Source: Glebionis coronaria (taxonomy: Eukaryota > Streptophyta > Magnoliopsida > Asterales > Asteraceae). From it: a DNA stretch of 64,000 bases. The notes under the pieces are model-generated. The model was not told the origin of the DNA. It did no database searches and was given only the letters and a program-made list of their open reading frames with translations. This document shows, one piece after another, positions 20,546-32,983 of this stretch (its first letter is position 1; each line of letters starts with the position of its first letter). Where the stretch lies: positions 28,359,224 through 28,423,223 of the forward strand of contig CM046876.1 in NCBI GenBank assembly GCA_025667525.1, given 5' to 3'. A program made the position numbers and the translations under genes.

Positions 20546-23195
20546 ATGACTGATACTATACCTCCTCCACCCTTTGGTCAAACCAGTCAAGGTACCACTT
20601 CGACCACCGCACCGGCCACCACATCTACTACCATGCCTACACCGGTTGTAAGCACTGGTAATAATGATGATGACCTTCCCCAACTACTTGATGTTCGTGG
20701 GGGGGCACATGTGTCAAATGTTCCAGCGTTTGATGAAGAAGATTTTTCAATTGGAAAAGTGAATTTCTTATATATTTAGATGGCTTAGAACCCTTCTTGA
20801 TAGAAATCTTAGAAAATGGTCGCTATGTACCACTGGCCGTTTCCTCTACCCCGGAGAGACCCATCAAAAAGCCTGTTAAGCAATGGTCTCCAGCGGATAG
20901 ACGTCTGGCTAACCAGGACAAGAGACTCAAAAGTATCATAGTCTCTTGCCTACCCAAGAACATTATGAAGTCCATCATCAAATGCAACTCTGCTAAAGAG
21001 ATGTGGACCGAGTTAGTTCTAGGGTATGAGGGTCCACAGGAAACAAAAGAAACCAAAATCCAAGCCCTTAGACTTAAGTTTAATGCTTTTAAAGCTTTGG
21101 AAACAGAAACTGTTGCTCAAACTTATACTAGGCTTAAGATTTTGCTGAATGATTTGGGAAATAATGGAGTTGTTCTACCTAAGGCTAAGGTTAATGCTAC
21201 ATTTGTCAATAGTTTACCTAGAAAATGGCTTAGCCTAAACCAGACCTTAAGAGCAAATAATGCTATCAAAAATGATACTTTAGCCCAACTGTTTGGTAGA
21301 TATAACTATGAAGAAGGGCTAATTGACTCCATTTACAAATCAGAGACTGATAGGTTTACCACCAATATCACTGGTTCAAAAGCTCTTGTTGCTAACCATT
21401 CTTTTCAGGACAACGACTCTGACATAGAATAGGACACCAGAAGCAGTCAAGAATTTCTTGATGAATTACATGCTGAGTTCCATGACAGAGCCCTTCTAGC
21501 TGACCAAAAGAGGTACTACAAGAGATCTGGTAGAGTTGGAGTTGCTAAGGTTGATAAATCCAAGGTGTCATGCTACACTTGGGGAAAGATTGGTCACTTT
21601 CAGAAAGATTGATGGTCAAACAAAACCTCTTCTCCAAGCTTTCCTTCATCCAGAAACAACCACAGGGGCAAGAAGAAGTTTTCTACCTCACCTTTCAAGC
21701 AAACCTCCCACTCTGACTTAGAGGGAAAGAAGGACTACAAAATTAAGTACAAAGCTTTGAAAGCTGAGCTGTTGAAACTCAATCAGAAAGTTGAAGATGC
21801 AGCTAAGAAAAAGGATGTTAAGAAGACTGAAAAAGGTCTGATTGTTGCTTCATTTGACTGGGATGATGAACCCCTTACATCTGAGGATGATGGAACCACT
21901 ATCGTCAGAGCTTTTATGGCAGTCGCTGATGAAGAACCTGTTGTGGGGAAAAGAAGCAAGATCTGGTCAATGGGTGGACATCACCATGAAAAAGGTACAA
22001 AGATTGCTATCTATGGCTGAAAGTCCTGATAGAGACCATGTCAGTGACTATACCTTAGTTGACCTCCACTTTGTGGAAGAGCAAAGAAAAAACCTGTTAA
22101 ACAAGTTTCATAGTCTTAAAACAGAGTTAAATCTTTGTCAATCTGAATTAACAAATCTCAAACCCTTTGTGAATCTTGCAAATCAACTTCAAAATGAAGT
22201 AAGAAAATTGTCCATTGAAAATGAGTCTTTAACTGATGAAAACACTGAACTCAGAAAAACCATTAAAAAAATGGAATTTGGATCAATCCACAGTGGAGGA
22301 AATAGTTGCTGAAGCCATACCAGGTGATGTGGTTCAGGCTATTGGGGGAAAGGGTAGATACAAAAATCATATACCTGTACCCAGTGTTAAATTTGTCCCT
22401 TCAGATGTTTCTTCACCATCTTCCACCTCTATGGATGAGATAAACTCTGACAAGAAATTAGAGGTACCAACTTTACCAAGATTCGCCGGTGCTATCCCAT
22501 CTGATTCCTTGGTTGGCCCAAAACCTCTAACCAAAAGCCCAGGGAATTCAATTCTTAAAGTCGCTGACAAAGCGCACAAAAAGGTTTTTGTGGCCAAGGA
22601 CTCCAACAAACCCACTCCTCCCCCTGAAGAGCTTTCACCCACCAAGCAACTTCTCCTCACTTTGATGGAAGAAGCAAATGGGCTGAAAGAACAAATCAAC
22701 CCCAGAGTTAACAGTCCATCATTTAACTCTCTTGGTGAAGGATCTAGTAGCTTTAAAGGGAGAGCTTTATTCAGGCCTTGCAAACATTACGGTTTCAAAA
22801 ATCATTCTTTTGAGGACTGCTCAAAGAAACCAAAATGTATCACATGCGAGTCTACTAAACACACCTCTAGAGAGCATGAGGAGACTATTGCTGTTCAAAG
22901 AACCAGAACTCAATTAAGGTCTAAAACTCCTCACATGCCCTCTAGAAGAGCTGAGCCCAAACCCAGAGACAATTCTCAGGGTTACAGACCATATACCCCA
23001 TGCAAGTACTGTGGCTTCTTTGAGCATCACTCTAATGAGTGTGAGCAGTATCCCGGATGTGACATCTGTGGAAGTTTGCGTCATGAACCCAGAGACTGCA
23101 ACCAAATAGGGGGAGATAGAAACCAGAGAAGACCCAATGTCGCTGGTCAGCGACAACATGGACCCACTAGAAAGTGGGTTCATCATCGAAACTAA
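20546..23195 (+). pseudogene. Sirevirus gag, frameshifted
   Basis: Gag starts at ATG 20546 with a Thr/Pro-rich N-terminus. The frame is lost near 20767-20797 and resumes at 20797-21432 with the Copia gag core (UBN2-like, with AKEMW and ETVAQTYTRLKILLNDL). A CCHC knuckle near 21570-21612 is damaged: one Cys reads Trp and another is a TGA. The frame shifts again near 21720-22300 across a Lys/Glu-rich, coiled-coil-prone segment. The last part (22236-23195) carries further knuckles, two of them perfect CX2CX4HX4C (CKYCGFFEHHSNEC and CDICGSLRHEPRDC). Several knuckles in tandem are typical of Sirevirus gag. It would form the particle and bind element RNA; this copy cannot make a full protein. Confidence 0.8.
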
Positions 23196-23213
23196 TCTAG
23201 CTTTGTTATATCT

Positions 23214-23403
23214 ATGCAGGAATATCTAAAGAAATATGTTTGGTATCTGGATAGTGGGTGCTCTAGATATATGACAGGGGTTAAACAATATCTGTATAGA
23301 TATAAGAAGGAGGCTGGTCCAAAAGTAGTATTTGGAGATGACTCCTCAAGGGCTACTGAGGGATATGGCTCAGTAGATTGCAACGGTATAACCTTCACAA
23401 GGG
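23214..23403 (+). pseudogene. Sirevirus pol, protease segment (interrupted)
   Basis: The frame opening WYLDSGCSRYMTG is the Copia aspartic protease active-site region (DSG). It runs to the Athila insertion, whose TSD AAGGG is at 23399-23403, and resumes in phase at 37465 after the second TSD copy. The reading on to 23471 is Athila LTR sequence, not pol. Confidence 0.85.
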
Positions 23404-24988
23404 TGATAACGCCTAAATCCAACATGTTTTTAGGAGCGTTATCCGTACTTTTGTACATGTATATTGGTTAATTATATGATATTTATGCATATTTGTGCCC
23501 AATTGTGTTTTCAAGTCTTTGTGTAGCCAATTGCAGGAATGGAGTATAAAACAACATAAAAATGAAGAATTGTACGAGTACGAAGAATCCTAGTCATGTT
23601 CAAGACCCGTGTACAAGTTACAAGCCTTTGAAGATCAATTTCGGGTGCAAGAACAAGTATTTCCAAGGAGCAAATAAAAATATTCAGCATGAAAGTTGCC
23701 ACCATAAACATACATCCAACTTGCCACTAACAAGAGTGAAGTTGCCACCATCACATGGGAGTTGGTTTGCCTCCATCATGAGTAAAGTTGCCTCCAACAT
23801 TTTTCTAGGCAAAAATGTGCCTACATACAGGCAAGATCATACAAGAAGTTTCTAGACATGCTTTGGCTCTAAGTATTTGTCTTTGGCTCCAAGCCATGCA
23901 TTCACTCCATGCCATCAACTAGCTTATAAATAAGACCCTTGGGGTCATGTAACCATATATCTTCATATGCCTTTCACGTATCTTTTCACTTTTCAATCAC
24001 CTTCTCATTACTACATCAAATAAACTCTCTCATCTTTGTCCAAACTCCCATTCTCGAATTTGAACAAGGTGGTGCTAGAAAAGTCAGTTTTTGAGTCCAA
24101 TAAGCAAAGTTATCATCACGAAACTCTTAGGGATCATTACCCTAATCATTAGTAACATTTCTCCACTTTGTAAGACTCTTGATTATGACTTATAATACTT
24201 TTGTTTCTGAGTTTATTTCATCATTTGTTATGAGTAGCGAAGTTTCATTCTACACTTGGTAGGATGATGTTTGTAGTATGAAGTGGTGGTTGTGATTGTG
24301 ATTTATTTTTAATTCAATGTCAAGCTTTCCTATGATCCATTGATATTTATGTTTCATGTGACAATTGCTATCAAAACTTAATTTGTTGGTAAAGATTTCA
24401 TAGGTCGAAAGGGTTATTTTCTAGCAACAAGTCATAGCCGGTTTGTCTATGATTGGCTATCTTTTGTATTGATCATTTCTTAAGAAGTTTTGATTATCAA
24501 GAAACATAATTATAAGTGTTAGCAAATTCGTGAAACGATCGTGAATCGAATGTGTTGAAATTGGATTAAGTCTTGAATTGAGTGATTGAGTCTAATGCTT
24601 GTTTTCTTTAACCAAGGTCTTGACGAAGATTAGAGCTTTTGAAAACAATAGATTGGATTATCCATCTAATTATCATAATCACAAATGTTAACGTGTCATC
24701 ACAATCATACCATTACGAATGCTCAAACTAGTCTTTACCAAGTGTACCTTTAATCATATTATTTATCTCATCATTTTTACTTATTGTTTGTTTGTCAACA
24801 GTTGCTACAATCAACGATTATAGTTTCATTTAGAATAATCATAGGTTTTCTAAATCCCCGTGAACGATCTCGGTATTACCACATAAGAGATATACACAAA
24901 TGAAAGGGTTATACTTGCCCGTGCGTTTTTAGTCAATCCGGTAATTCGTGTTTATAAATTTAAAACTTGTTACCAACACCACGCATCA
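23404..24988 (+). repeat. 5' LTR of the Athila element
   Basis: 1585 bp, TG...CA, matching 35874-37459. A TATA-like box CTTATAAATAAG lies at 23923-23934 (3' copy near 36396-36406). A GTTGCCACCATCA-like motif recurs around 23693-23800. Confidence 0.92.
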
Positions 24989-24994
24989 AGTTTT

Positions 24995-25012
24995 TGGCGC
25001 CGCTGCCGGGGA
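24995..25012 (+). promoter_or_regulatory. Primer binding site, tRNA-Asp type (first copy)
   Basis: TGGCGCCGCTGCCGGGGA, six bases after the LTR end, identical to the PBS of the non-autonomous element at 9399-9416. Confidence 0.88.
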
Positions 25013-25056
25013 TTTGTATTTGCAATTCTTTTTAAATATACCTAGCGTACGAGCAC

Positions 25057-25088
25057 ATCAAGTTTTTGGTGCCGCTGTCGGGGATTTG
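25057..25088 (+). repeat. Second, degenerate PBS-like copy 72 bp downstream
   Basis: The block ATCAAG-T5-PBS-TTTG at 24985-25016 recurs at 25057-25088 with two changes in the PBS (TGGTGCCGCTGTCGGGGA, 25067-25084). Because the repeat includes the LTR terminus, it looks like a tandem duplication of the LTR/PBS junction. Confidence 0.8.
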
Positions 25089-25203
25089 ATTGTGTTCTTA
25101 GTTCCAAAATCATACTATAATCAAACCTATTGTAGTTTCCTCATTGCATACAAACCCAAAAATAAAAAAAATAAAAAAAAGAAAAATTTATGACAGGAGA
25201 GCA

Positions 25204-25342
25204 TTGCCGCCGGCAACACACTCCTCCGCCGGCAACACCATCACAAAAGCCCCTTTTGTCGTCCGGCAAGGAGCTCCTGCCGCCGGCAAGCGACAAACAG
25301 AAGCCTAATTGCCGTCTGGCAACCCCTGTTTGCCGCCGGCAA
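25204..25342 (+). repeat. Cluster of GC-rich palindromic motifs in the Athila leader
   Basis: Six copies or near-copies of TGCCGCCGGCAA-type sequence occur in about 140 bp (25204-25216, 25224-25236, 25259-25269, 25277-25290, 25308-25322, 25329-25342). Each can pair with itself or with a neighbour. They stand out from the AT-rich surroundings and lie between PBS and gag, where retroelement packaging and dimerisation signals are expected. That function is inference. Confidence 0.7.
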
Positions 25343-25485
25343 GGTCCCAGACTCTAAAAAAAATTATGTTCTTATTTTGTTTGATTTATTTAATTTCCTA
25401 TTTACTTATTTTCTTATTAGTTATATTTTGTTCGTTTTTGTTTTTTTTTACTTGTAATCTTTTTCAAAAGTCGTTCAAGACTTGA

Positions 25486-26494
25486 ATGAACACACGTTCT
25501 TCCGGTCAAGAATTGCTTAGTCCATACACCGATCCCGAACGTAATATTCACCAATCTCGAAAGAAAAACCGCAAGAAACACCCCTTTGTTTCTTTTGAAA
25601 ACCGAATCTTAAAAACCAAAAACCCACCATTTGATAATCTCTTAGACGCCTTTGTCGTCTACAACCCATTTAACGATCTACCATTTCCAATGGCCGACGA
25701 TCAATCAATGTGGGCAGCCAACCAAGTAGTAGCACCTACCCCCGAGGCTGCTATTGTTCAAGTTGAGCTTGGAGAAAACTTCACCGTGAAAGGTCATCAC
25801 CTTTCAATGATCAAAGACCGCCAATTTGACGGCGGTACGCGGGTCGATCCGCATAAGCACATATCCGAACTCATAGAAATATATGGCATGTTCCGTTATG
25901 GAGCCGACGTCAATGTAGACGTCATAAAACTCAAACTCTTCTCATCATCTCTATCCGGAGATGTAAGAGTTTGGTACAACGAGTTGACGCCCGGTACCAT
26001 TGAAACATGGGAACAAATGAGAACCTCTTTTGTTAGTCGTTTCTTTCCACCCGCCATGTACGAAAGACTCATGGGAGAAATCCGAGGTTTCGCCCAACTT
26101 CCATAAGAAACACTCATTGATGCGTGGAATCGAATGAAAGACCTACTTCATTGTTGTCATGGACATGGTTTGCTAAAAGGAACCATCATCCAAATCTTTT
26201 ATCATGGTCTCAATGAACCGACGCAAGCAATCCTTGACGCCGGTGGACTCTTTCTTTATAAGACTCCCAACGAAGCATATCAATTGCTCGAGGACCGAGT
26301 TCTCTTAAAACTCGATTGGTCCAAAGATAACAAAACCAAACCTTTCAAGAAAACCGTTGCTTTCGTTGAAAGTGACGAAAATTCCAAACTCATGGAGAAG
26401 ATGGACGCTCTCACATCTAAATTCGACACACAATTCAAAACCATCAAAGACGAAATGAAGGAGATGCGAGGCGAATGTACTCTTTGCGGAGGAC
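25486..26494 (+). pseudogene. Athila gag, 5' part
   Basis: Starts at ATG 25486 after a pyrimidine-rich leader. A basic N-terminus is followed by the retrotransposon gag core (residues about 110-205; LKLFSSSLSGDVRVWYNEL). A TAA at 26104-26106 breaks the frame, consistent with a CAA codon changed by C-to-T, and the same frame continues with the gag C-terminal helical region (26134 on). The zinc knuckle starts at 26476 (CTLCGG) and is cut by the solo LTR at 26495; its remaining His and Cys are found after 30360. Encodes the capsid/nucleocapsid protein of the Athila particle. Confidence 0.85.
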
Positions 26495-29400
26495 TGATTG
26501 TGGTAAAATACGACCTTTTAGGAAAAAGGCATAAAAGCGGTAAGTATTAAACAAATGATTTAGGAAAATCAACTGTTAATGACCCAATTAAGTTCGTTTC
26601 CCAAGGAGGTATATGTGTGTGACTAAAATGCAAGGATATTTGAGATTAATATTTGAAAGAAGGGGATGAGAAAATAGAATGACGAAGACGTGAAAATTAT
26701 TACTACGACGACTAAAATTAAAACCGTAAAAAGAGCAAAAATAAAAATAAATTCTAAAAAATTCCCAAAAAATTATCAAAAATCAAATTAAATAAACTAA
26801 TAGTTTACAAATGATCAAAACTTTTTCAAACCTTTTAATTAACTAAATATAATTTTTAAATACTAATTAAAGCCCTAAAAATCAAAATAATTATTAAAAA
26901 GCCCAAATAAAGATTTTTTACTTTGTAAACCTCTAAATTGACTAAATAAGAATAAAAACTATTTTTATGAATTTTTAAACTAATTAAAACTATTTAAAAT
27001 GATTAAAATCTATTAAAAATTTAAAATAGTTCTAGAAATTAGAAAAATGAAGATAAAATTAATCTAAGAATTGCAAAAATCCTATTTTAATGTAATTAAC
27101 CTAAGAAAAATATAAAAAGTGCTAAAATGTGAAATTTGAAATTTAATAATAAAATAATATTAAAATCATATTAAAAATCCAAAAATTATAAAAAATTCTA
27201 AAAACTTGCAAACTAGTTTATTTTAACCTAAATAAACAGTAAATGAAATTGAAATTACCAAAATACCCCTAATGGGCCCCCAAATGGGCTAAAATAGAAA
27301 ATAGTCCAATCTAATGGGCTTTTTGGCCCAAAAACTTCAACTAAGCCCAAATTACCTGAAAAAGCCCTATCTGACTCAAAAGTTAATTCTAAACACAAAA
27401 GTCTGAAGGCCCAAAAGCTGGTTTTGAGCTTATCACAACTTAAAAGGTCAACAACTTATCCTTATTGGGCAATAAGCCCATTAAGCAATAAGCCAATGCG
27501 ATAAGCTCAGAATAGACACACAACCTTCTTTTGAGATGCCTAAGAGATTTGTGAAAAGAAATTTTGAAAAAGCAAACCAAATAAGCCAGAAATAAGCAAA
27601 GCAAAATTTCACTAAAGGACAAAATAGTCGGGTTAGAGTTCTAGGATGTTTCAGAAGCTCTGGTTTGTTGCAAAAGCTCGCAAATAGCTTAACTATTAAT
27701 AATCAATCATAAAATTCACAAAAAGCCAAATAGAATAAGCTGTAGGAGCAAATAAGCTGGCTGAGAAAGCAAAATAAGCTAGTTTCCTAGCAAAAGCTTT
27801 ACCAATTGACTTGTAACTTTCCAGATTTGATATTAAGCTGAGAAAAATGACACCTATTACAAAAGCCAAGTTGTTGCATGTACCAATAAGCAGTTCTAAA
27901 AAATAAGCCAAATTGTGCTTATTTGACCAAAAGTCAAAGTCCACCAAAATTAACCAAAAGCTCAGGGATTGTTTGTAGGCTTGTTTTAAGCAATTTTTGT
28001 GAAGAACTCAAGGTAGAGTCCTTGTGAATCAAGAGGTCAGTTGACCAAATGACAACAGATTTTGGACAAATAAGGCTAATAAGCCAGTTAGCTTATAAGT
28101 ACTCAAGTAAGCAAACCAAATAGCCAAAATGCCTCACAAGCAGCACAAAAACAAGTTCCAAGCAATAAACAAGCAGGGCATACACTAGATAACAAAATGC
28201 AAGGCAAAATTGAGGTGGTCACTTTGCTGATGCAAATGACCACTTCAGCCAACTTTGATAAGCTCTAGCACCCATAATAAGCCACCAAATTCAACAAACA
28301 GATACTGCACAGATAGCTTATCACCTAAACTCTTCCCAAACCATATTTCAGGCCTTAGATCCAACAAACAAAGATTTTATTGGATCTGATGTGTTTGACC
28401 AATTTCAAACCAAAATATTCAGATTTTTCCAAAACTTCAAAAACCTTTTCCAAACCTCTTTATACTTAACTAGTGACCAAAACCTGTTGCATATGACTTG
28501 TTTAGACTCCCAAAACCCTAAGAACCAAGGGCACGAGGCAACAAGGCCTTATGATCCCAAAATCACAAACAACCTTGTTTTAGCCCTTTTTCAAACAAAT
28601 TTTTTATTCAATCAAACAACCTACTGATTTTAAGGTTCAATTACCTCAACTAGGTGACAACTAACAGATAACAACTATAAAACACAAAGCACAAACACAA
28701 GAACAATAAATCACATGGCAAAGTTCATATCAGACATAAACATAAAATTTTAGAGGAAACTTAAAAAGAGCTTATACCTATCCCCCACAACTTCCTAGAT
28801 GGATCAGCTATGCTCCTTGGACCACTCTCAACAATTAGAGAGTGACCAAGGTCCTTGAACAAAGGAGATGGAATGTGCCTTGGTTGATGGTTCAAAGCAG
28901 AACCTCAAGGACTTGATTTCTTCAACATAAGCAGCAAACAACCTATCCAAAGGTTGATAAACCTTCACTAGCTTGGTGTCAACAAGCTTGCAAGGGCTTA
29001 TAGATTTTGGATAAGGGTTAGTACAAGATAAATATCAAAAACAGATGACTATTTTCAAGCTTATTTCAAACTTGAAAACCTTACCAAACATAAATGTGCT
29101 TTAACCACAAGATCAAAGCAACTTTATAACATCAAATGGAACTCAGAATTACCCTTAAACAACACCAACTTTCAAAAACATAAAAAGGAATTACAATTTT
29201 CTTAATATACCAACTTTTATAAATTTCAAAAAGGAATTACAATGTTTAAAGTAAAACTGGAACAAGGCTCTCACAAGTTGAGGTCTCCTTATATAGGACT
29301 AATGGACTATTCTAGAATGCTGGAATACATGAAACCCTAGCTAAGAATTCTCAAAACTGCCATTGACGCGTTTGTTGTTGATGAGCTGTCCAAAATGATC

Positions 29401-30355
29401 TTGAGCGTTCCTTTTTACCTTTGGGAGCAAGTATGAGCTGAGGGTTGTTGATCTTGCCACATAGGATTACTTGGAGGCTAAGTCGTGTGATGATTGGCTG
29501 ACAATGGAATTAGGGGTGGGGTCCATGGTGATGTGATGGGTAAGTTCAAGTGTGGGATGTGTTCGTGTGAAGGTTAATTACTTTTTGGCCAAGGTAGTTT
29601 GGAATAACCCTTTGTTTAGTAAAAGTAAAATCTGGGTGGGATGAACATGAATAGTGGTCCCATTGATCCGAAAAAGAGGGGTGTTTAGTGTTTGGCGCGT
29701 GTTTCTATATTCAAACTTTGGGAATGGCAGAAAGGGTCCTTGTATTTTGGGAAAACATGTATATAAGGTTTTTCAGCCACCAAACTCACTTTCCTTTGTT
29801 AATAAACTTCTCCTTTTCATACTTTTGCCCCAAAACTTTGGTAAAAGGGTTTCAAGGGTTGTTTTTGCCATATTTGCATAGCTTGAGGACTGATCATGTA
29901 CATTTCTCATCTTTGAAGGTCTTCAATGTATCTTTGACTTCATGAGGGATCATTATTGAAAATTTAGAATTGTTGAGGGACTAAACTTGCCAAATCTTCA
30001 AAGTTGAAGGACCATTTTTGTAATTTTGACAAACTTAAGGGACCAAACTTGTAATTATGAATATACAAGGGTATTAAGTGCCATTTATTCATAAATGAGG
30101 GATCAATCTTGTACATCTTCAAGTCTTCAAGGTTTTTTCTTTGAGAAATCCATAACTCGGGCCCGGTTCTTTGTACGGCTTCGTTTCTTGTTTATGTTTT
30201 TCCTAGTTTCTTGTGATCTTTTGTCTTTTTCACGATATCCATACCTAAAACACACAAGTAAACAAACACAAGCATATATATGGTATTTTATGACATTTTT
30301 ATGCATTTAAATCCCGAAAAGAACGATGAGATCATGTATAAATGCCATCTCATCA
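26495..30355 (-). mobile_element. Solo LTR (3.86 kb) related to the giant-LTR family
   Basis: Flanked by the TSD AGGAC (26490-26494, 30356-30360), with TG...CA ends and no PBS, PPT or coding part, so it is one LTR left by LTR-LTR recombination. Its minus strand starts TGATGAGATGGC. It follows the LTR at 5282 for several hundred bases (the GATATCG-AAAAAGACAAAAAGATCACAAGAAAC block, then repeated statements of the A-rich/CCCTCAAG type) and shares the many AGCTTA/TAAGCT hexamers (27440-28330). It diverges clearly overall and I see no tRNA-like modules where they would be expected (about 27170-27590). A TATA-like box TATATAAGG sits at 29288-29296 on the minus strand. ORFs inside are not convincing. 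Confidence 0.88.
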
Positions 30356-30360
30356 AGGAC

Positions 30361-31058
30361 CACACCCATCCACGGCGTGTGATGATACACCAATAAGAGA
30401 ACCGCCACAAGAAGCAAACTACGCCCAAGGAGGATACCGAGGAAGTGGGTATCGAGGTAACTACTACGGTAGAAATCCCGACATATGGCGTGAGTATCCC
30501 AAAAACGAAAATCGTAGCTCACAACCCCGTGAGAACGACAATTCAAACCAAAAGAAACCCGAAGAGTCGACCCTAGAGAAAACATTGTTAGCTTTCATAG
30601 AATCTCAAAAATCGACAAACACGTTCATTAAGAACCAATTCTTCGATCTCAAAGCCAACGTTGAAAGAGGACAAAGACACCACACCGCAACCATTAATGA
30701 TCTCGAAACCAAACTCGGTCGAATCAACGATCAATTAGCCAATCGACCAAGTGGTTCGCTACCAAGAAAAACTCAAACAAACCCAAAACCATCTACGGAT
30801 AAACCATACCGCCCACCACCCGCCCGTAATGAACATGTGAATGCCGTATTCACAAGAACTGGGCTGAGTTATGATCCACCACAAAACCCGAACACCAATG
30901 CTCCCACTTTCGCCGATGAAAGTGAAGACGAGGCCGATGAGCCCGAGAAGGAAGAAATCGTTCCTCCTTCCAAACCTAAACCAACACAAACCACACCCAT
31001 TACAATACCAACACCGATGGCGTATGAACCAAAAATTCCGTATCCTCAACGCCTATGA
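30361..31058 (+). pseudogene. Athila gag, 3' part
   Basis: Resumes in phase after the solo LTR with the His and final Cys of the zinc knuckle. It continues through Gly/Tyr/Arg-rich repeats (GGYRGSGYRGNYYGR), a predicted helical segment and a Pro-rich, acidic linker toward protease. It ends at TGA 31056-31058, most simply a CGA codon changed by C-to-T, since the protease frame continues immediately. Confidence 0.82.
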
Positions 31059-31067
31059 AAAGAAAAG

Positions 31068-31880
31068 ATGGAGGCTCGTAATGCCAAATTCCTTAAGATG
31101 ATAAAGGAATTTAAGATTAACGTTCCACTTGTTGATATTTTAACCGGCATGCCCAACTATGGGAAATTCCTCAAAGATCTTGTGAGCAACCATAGTAAGA
31201 CGGAGCAAATATCTGCTGCATTTCTAAATGAAGAATGTTCTGCAGCCTTGCAAAGAAAACTTCCACCAAAGCTTGGAGATCCGGGAAGCTTTCTCATACC
31301 ATGCACCCAAAACAACAATGTCGAATGTCACGCCTTGGCCGATCTAGGCGCAAGTATCAATCTTATGCCATACTCATTATACAAGAATCTTTCAAACAAT
31401 ACTTTGAAACCTACGAGTATGAGTATACGTTTAGCTAACCACACCTACCAATATCCCATTGGGATATCCGAGAACATGCTTGTTCAAGTTGGAAAAATTA
31501 TATTTCCCGCCGACTTTGTAATCCTTGAGATGGAGGAAGACCATCAAGTCCCTCTCATTTTAGGACGACCATTCTTGCACACCGCCGATGCTATCATTCG
31601 TGTGAAGAATAAAGAACTCAACCTTGAGGTTAGTGACGATCGAGTCACATTCTTAGTCGATAAAGCTATGCAACACTCCCATTCTAATGATGACACATGC
31701 TTCCGCGTGGATGTTATCGATGAATTAACGGAAGAAGAGTTGGACGCATTGCTTGATGACAATGCACCATTCCAAACAACTTCGGAAAAGATTAACGATA
31801 TCGATCGTGATCGTGAATTCGAAGAATTCATGGCCCTTGATTCCGAAGTAACTCTCGAAGAAGAGGAACAAGTCGTTTGA
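31068..31880 (+). pseudogene. Athila protease region
   Basis: An open 270-codon segment with the Athila form of the retropepsin active site, ADLGASINLMPYSLY (about residues 91-105), and the flap/C-terminal motif VPLILGRPFL. The catalytic triad reads Asp-Leu-Gly. The tail is Glu-rich. The segment has no start of its own and was part of a Gag-Pol polyprotein. Confidence 0.85.
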
Positions 31881-32983
31881 AGTTTTGCCTTTGAAATCAA
31901 ACTTCATAACTCACAAATCTATTTATGATCCACCGACGGAATTGAGTTGAAACCTCTTCCCGAACATCTCGAGTACGCTTATCTAGAGAAGGACTCACTC
32001 CTTCTGGTGATTATCTCATCCAAGCTCGGGAAAGATGAGAAGGAACGTCTCGTTTCTATGCTCAAAAACCACAAAGAAGCATTTGCTTGAAAAACATCCG
32101 ATATACTGGGTATTAGCCTAAATTTTTGCAAACACAAGATCAATCTCGAAGACAATGCCAAACCTGTTATTGAGAGGCAACGTCGACTTAACCCAAACAA
32201 GAAGGAGATAGTAAAAGCCGAAATCATCAAACTCCTTAAGGCAGGAATCTTCTATGCCATAAAGGATAGTCCTTGGGTTAGTCCTATTCATTGAGTTCCA
32301 AAAAAAGGAGGAATGACTGTTGTGACCAACGAAAATAACGAACTTGTTCCTATAAGAACCGTTACCGGTTGGCGTATGTGTATTGATTATCGTAAATTGA
32401 ATGATGCCACACGAAAATATCATTTTCCTCTACCATTCATGGACCAAATGTTTGAAAGACTAGCGGGGAACAAATTCTTTTGTTTTCTCGATGGATTTTC
32501 CGGATATTTTCAAATACCTATCAAACCATCCGATCAAGACAAGACCACTTTTACGTGTCCTTTTGGAACGTTCGCTTAAAAGCGTATGCCTTTTGGTATT
32601 TGCAATGCACCTGCGACTTTTCAAAGGTGTATGATAACAATCTTTCAAGACATGATCGAAGTATCAATGGAAGTTTCATGAATGATTTCTCAGTCTTCGG
32701 AAACTCATTCAAGTCATGCCTTTTTAACCTAGAGCGCATGCTCATCCGATGCAAACAAGCTCATCTCGTGCTCAATTGGGAGAAATGTCACTTCATGGTG
32801 ACTGAAGAAATTGTGCTTGGACACAAAGTCTCCGGATCCGGATTGGAAGTAGACAAGGCCAAGATCGAAGTGATATCCAAATTACCACCACCCACTAACG
32901 TTAAAGCCGTCAGAAGTTTTCTAGGTCATGCGGGAATCTACCGCCGATTCATAAACGATTTTTCCAAAATCGTAGACCGATGA
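31881..32983 (+). pseudogene. Athila reverse transcriptase, broken
   Basis: The segment preceding RT has stops at 32089-32091 and 32292-32294 (both where Trp is expected). RT proper includes WRMCIDYRKLNDATRK and FCFLDGFSGYFQI, then a stop at 32577-32579 and a change of frame to the part with the catalytic box. That box reads FMND where the family has FMDD, so one metal-binding aspartate is gone. The thumb/connection part ends RSFLGHAGIYRRFINDFSKI before a frame slip at 32980. Non-functional. Confidence 0.85.
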
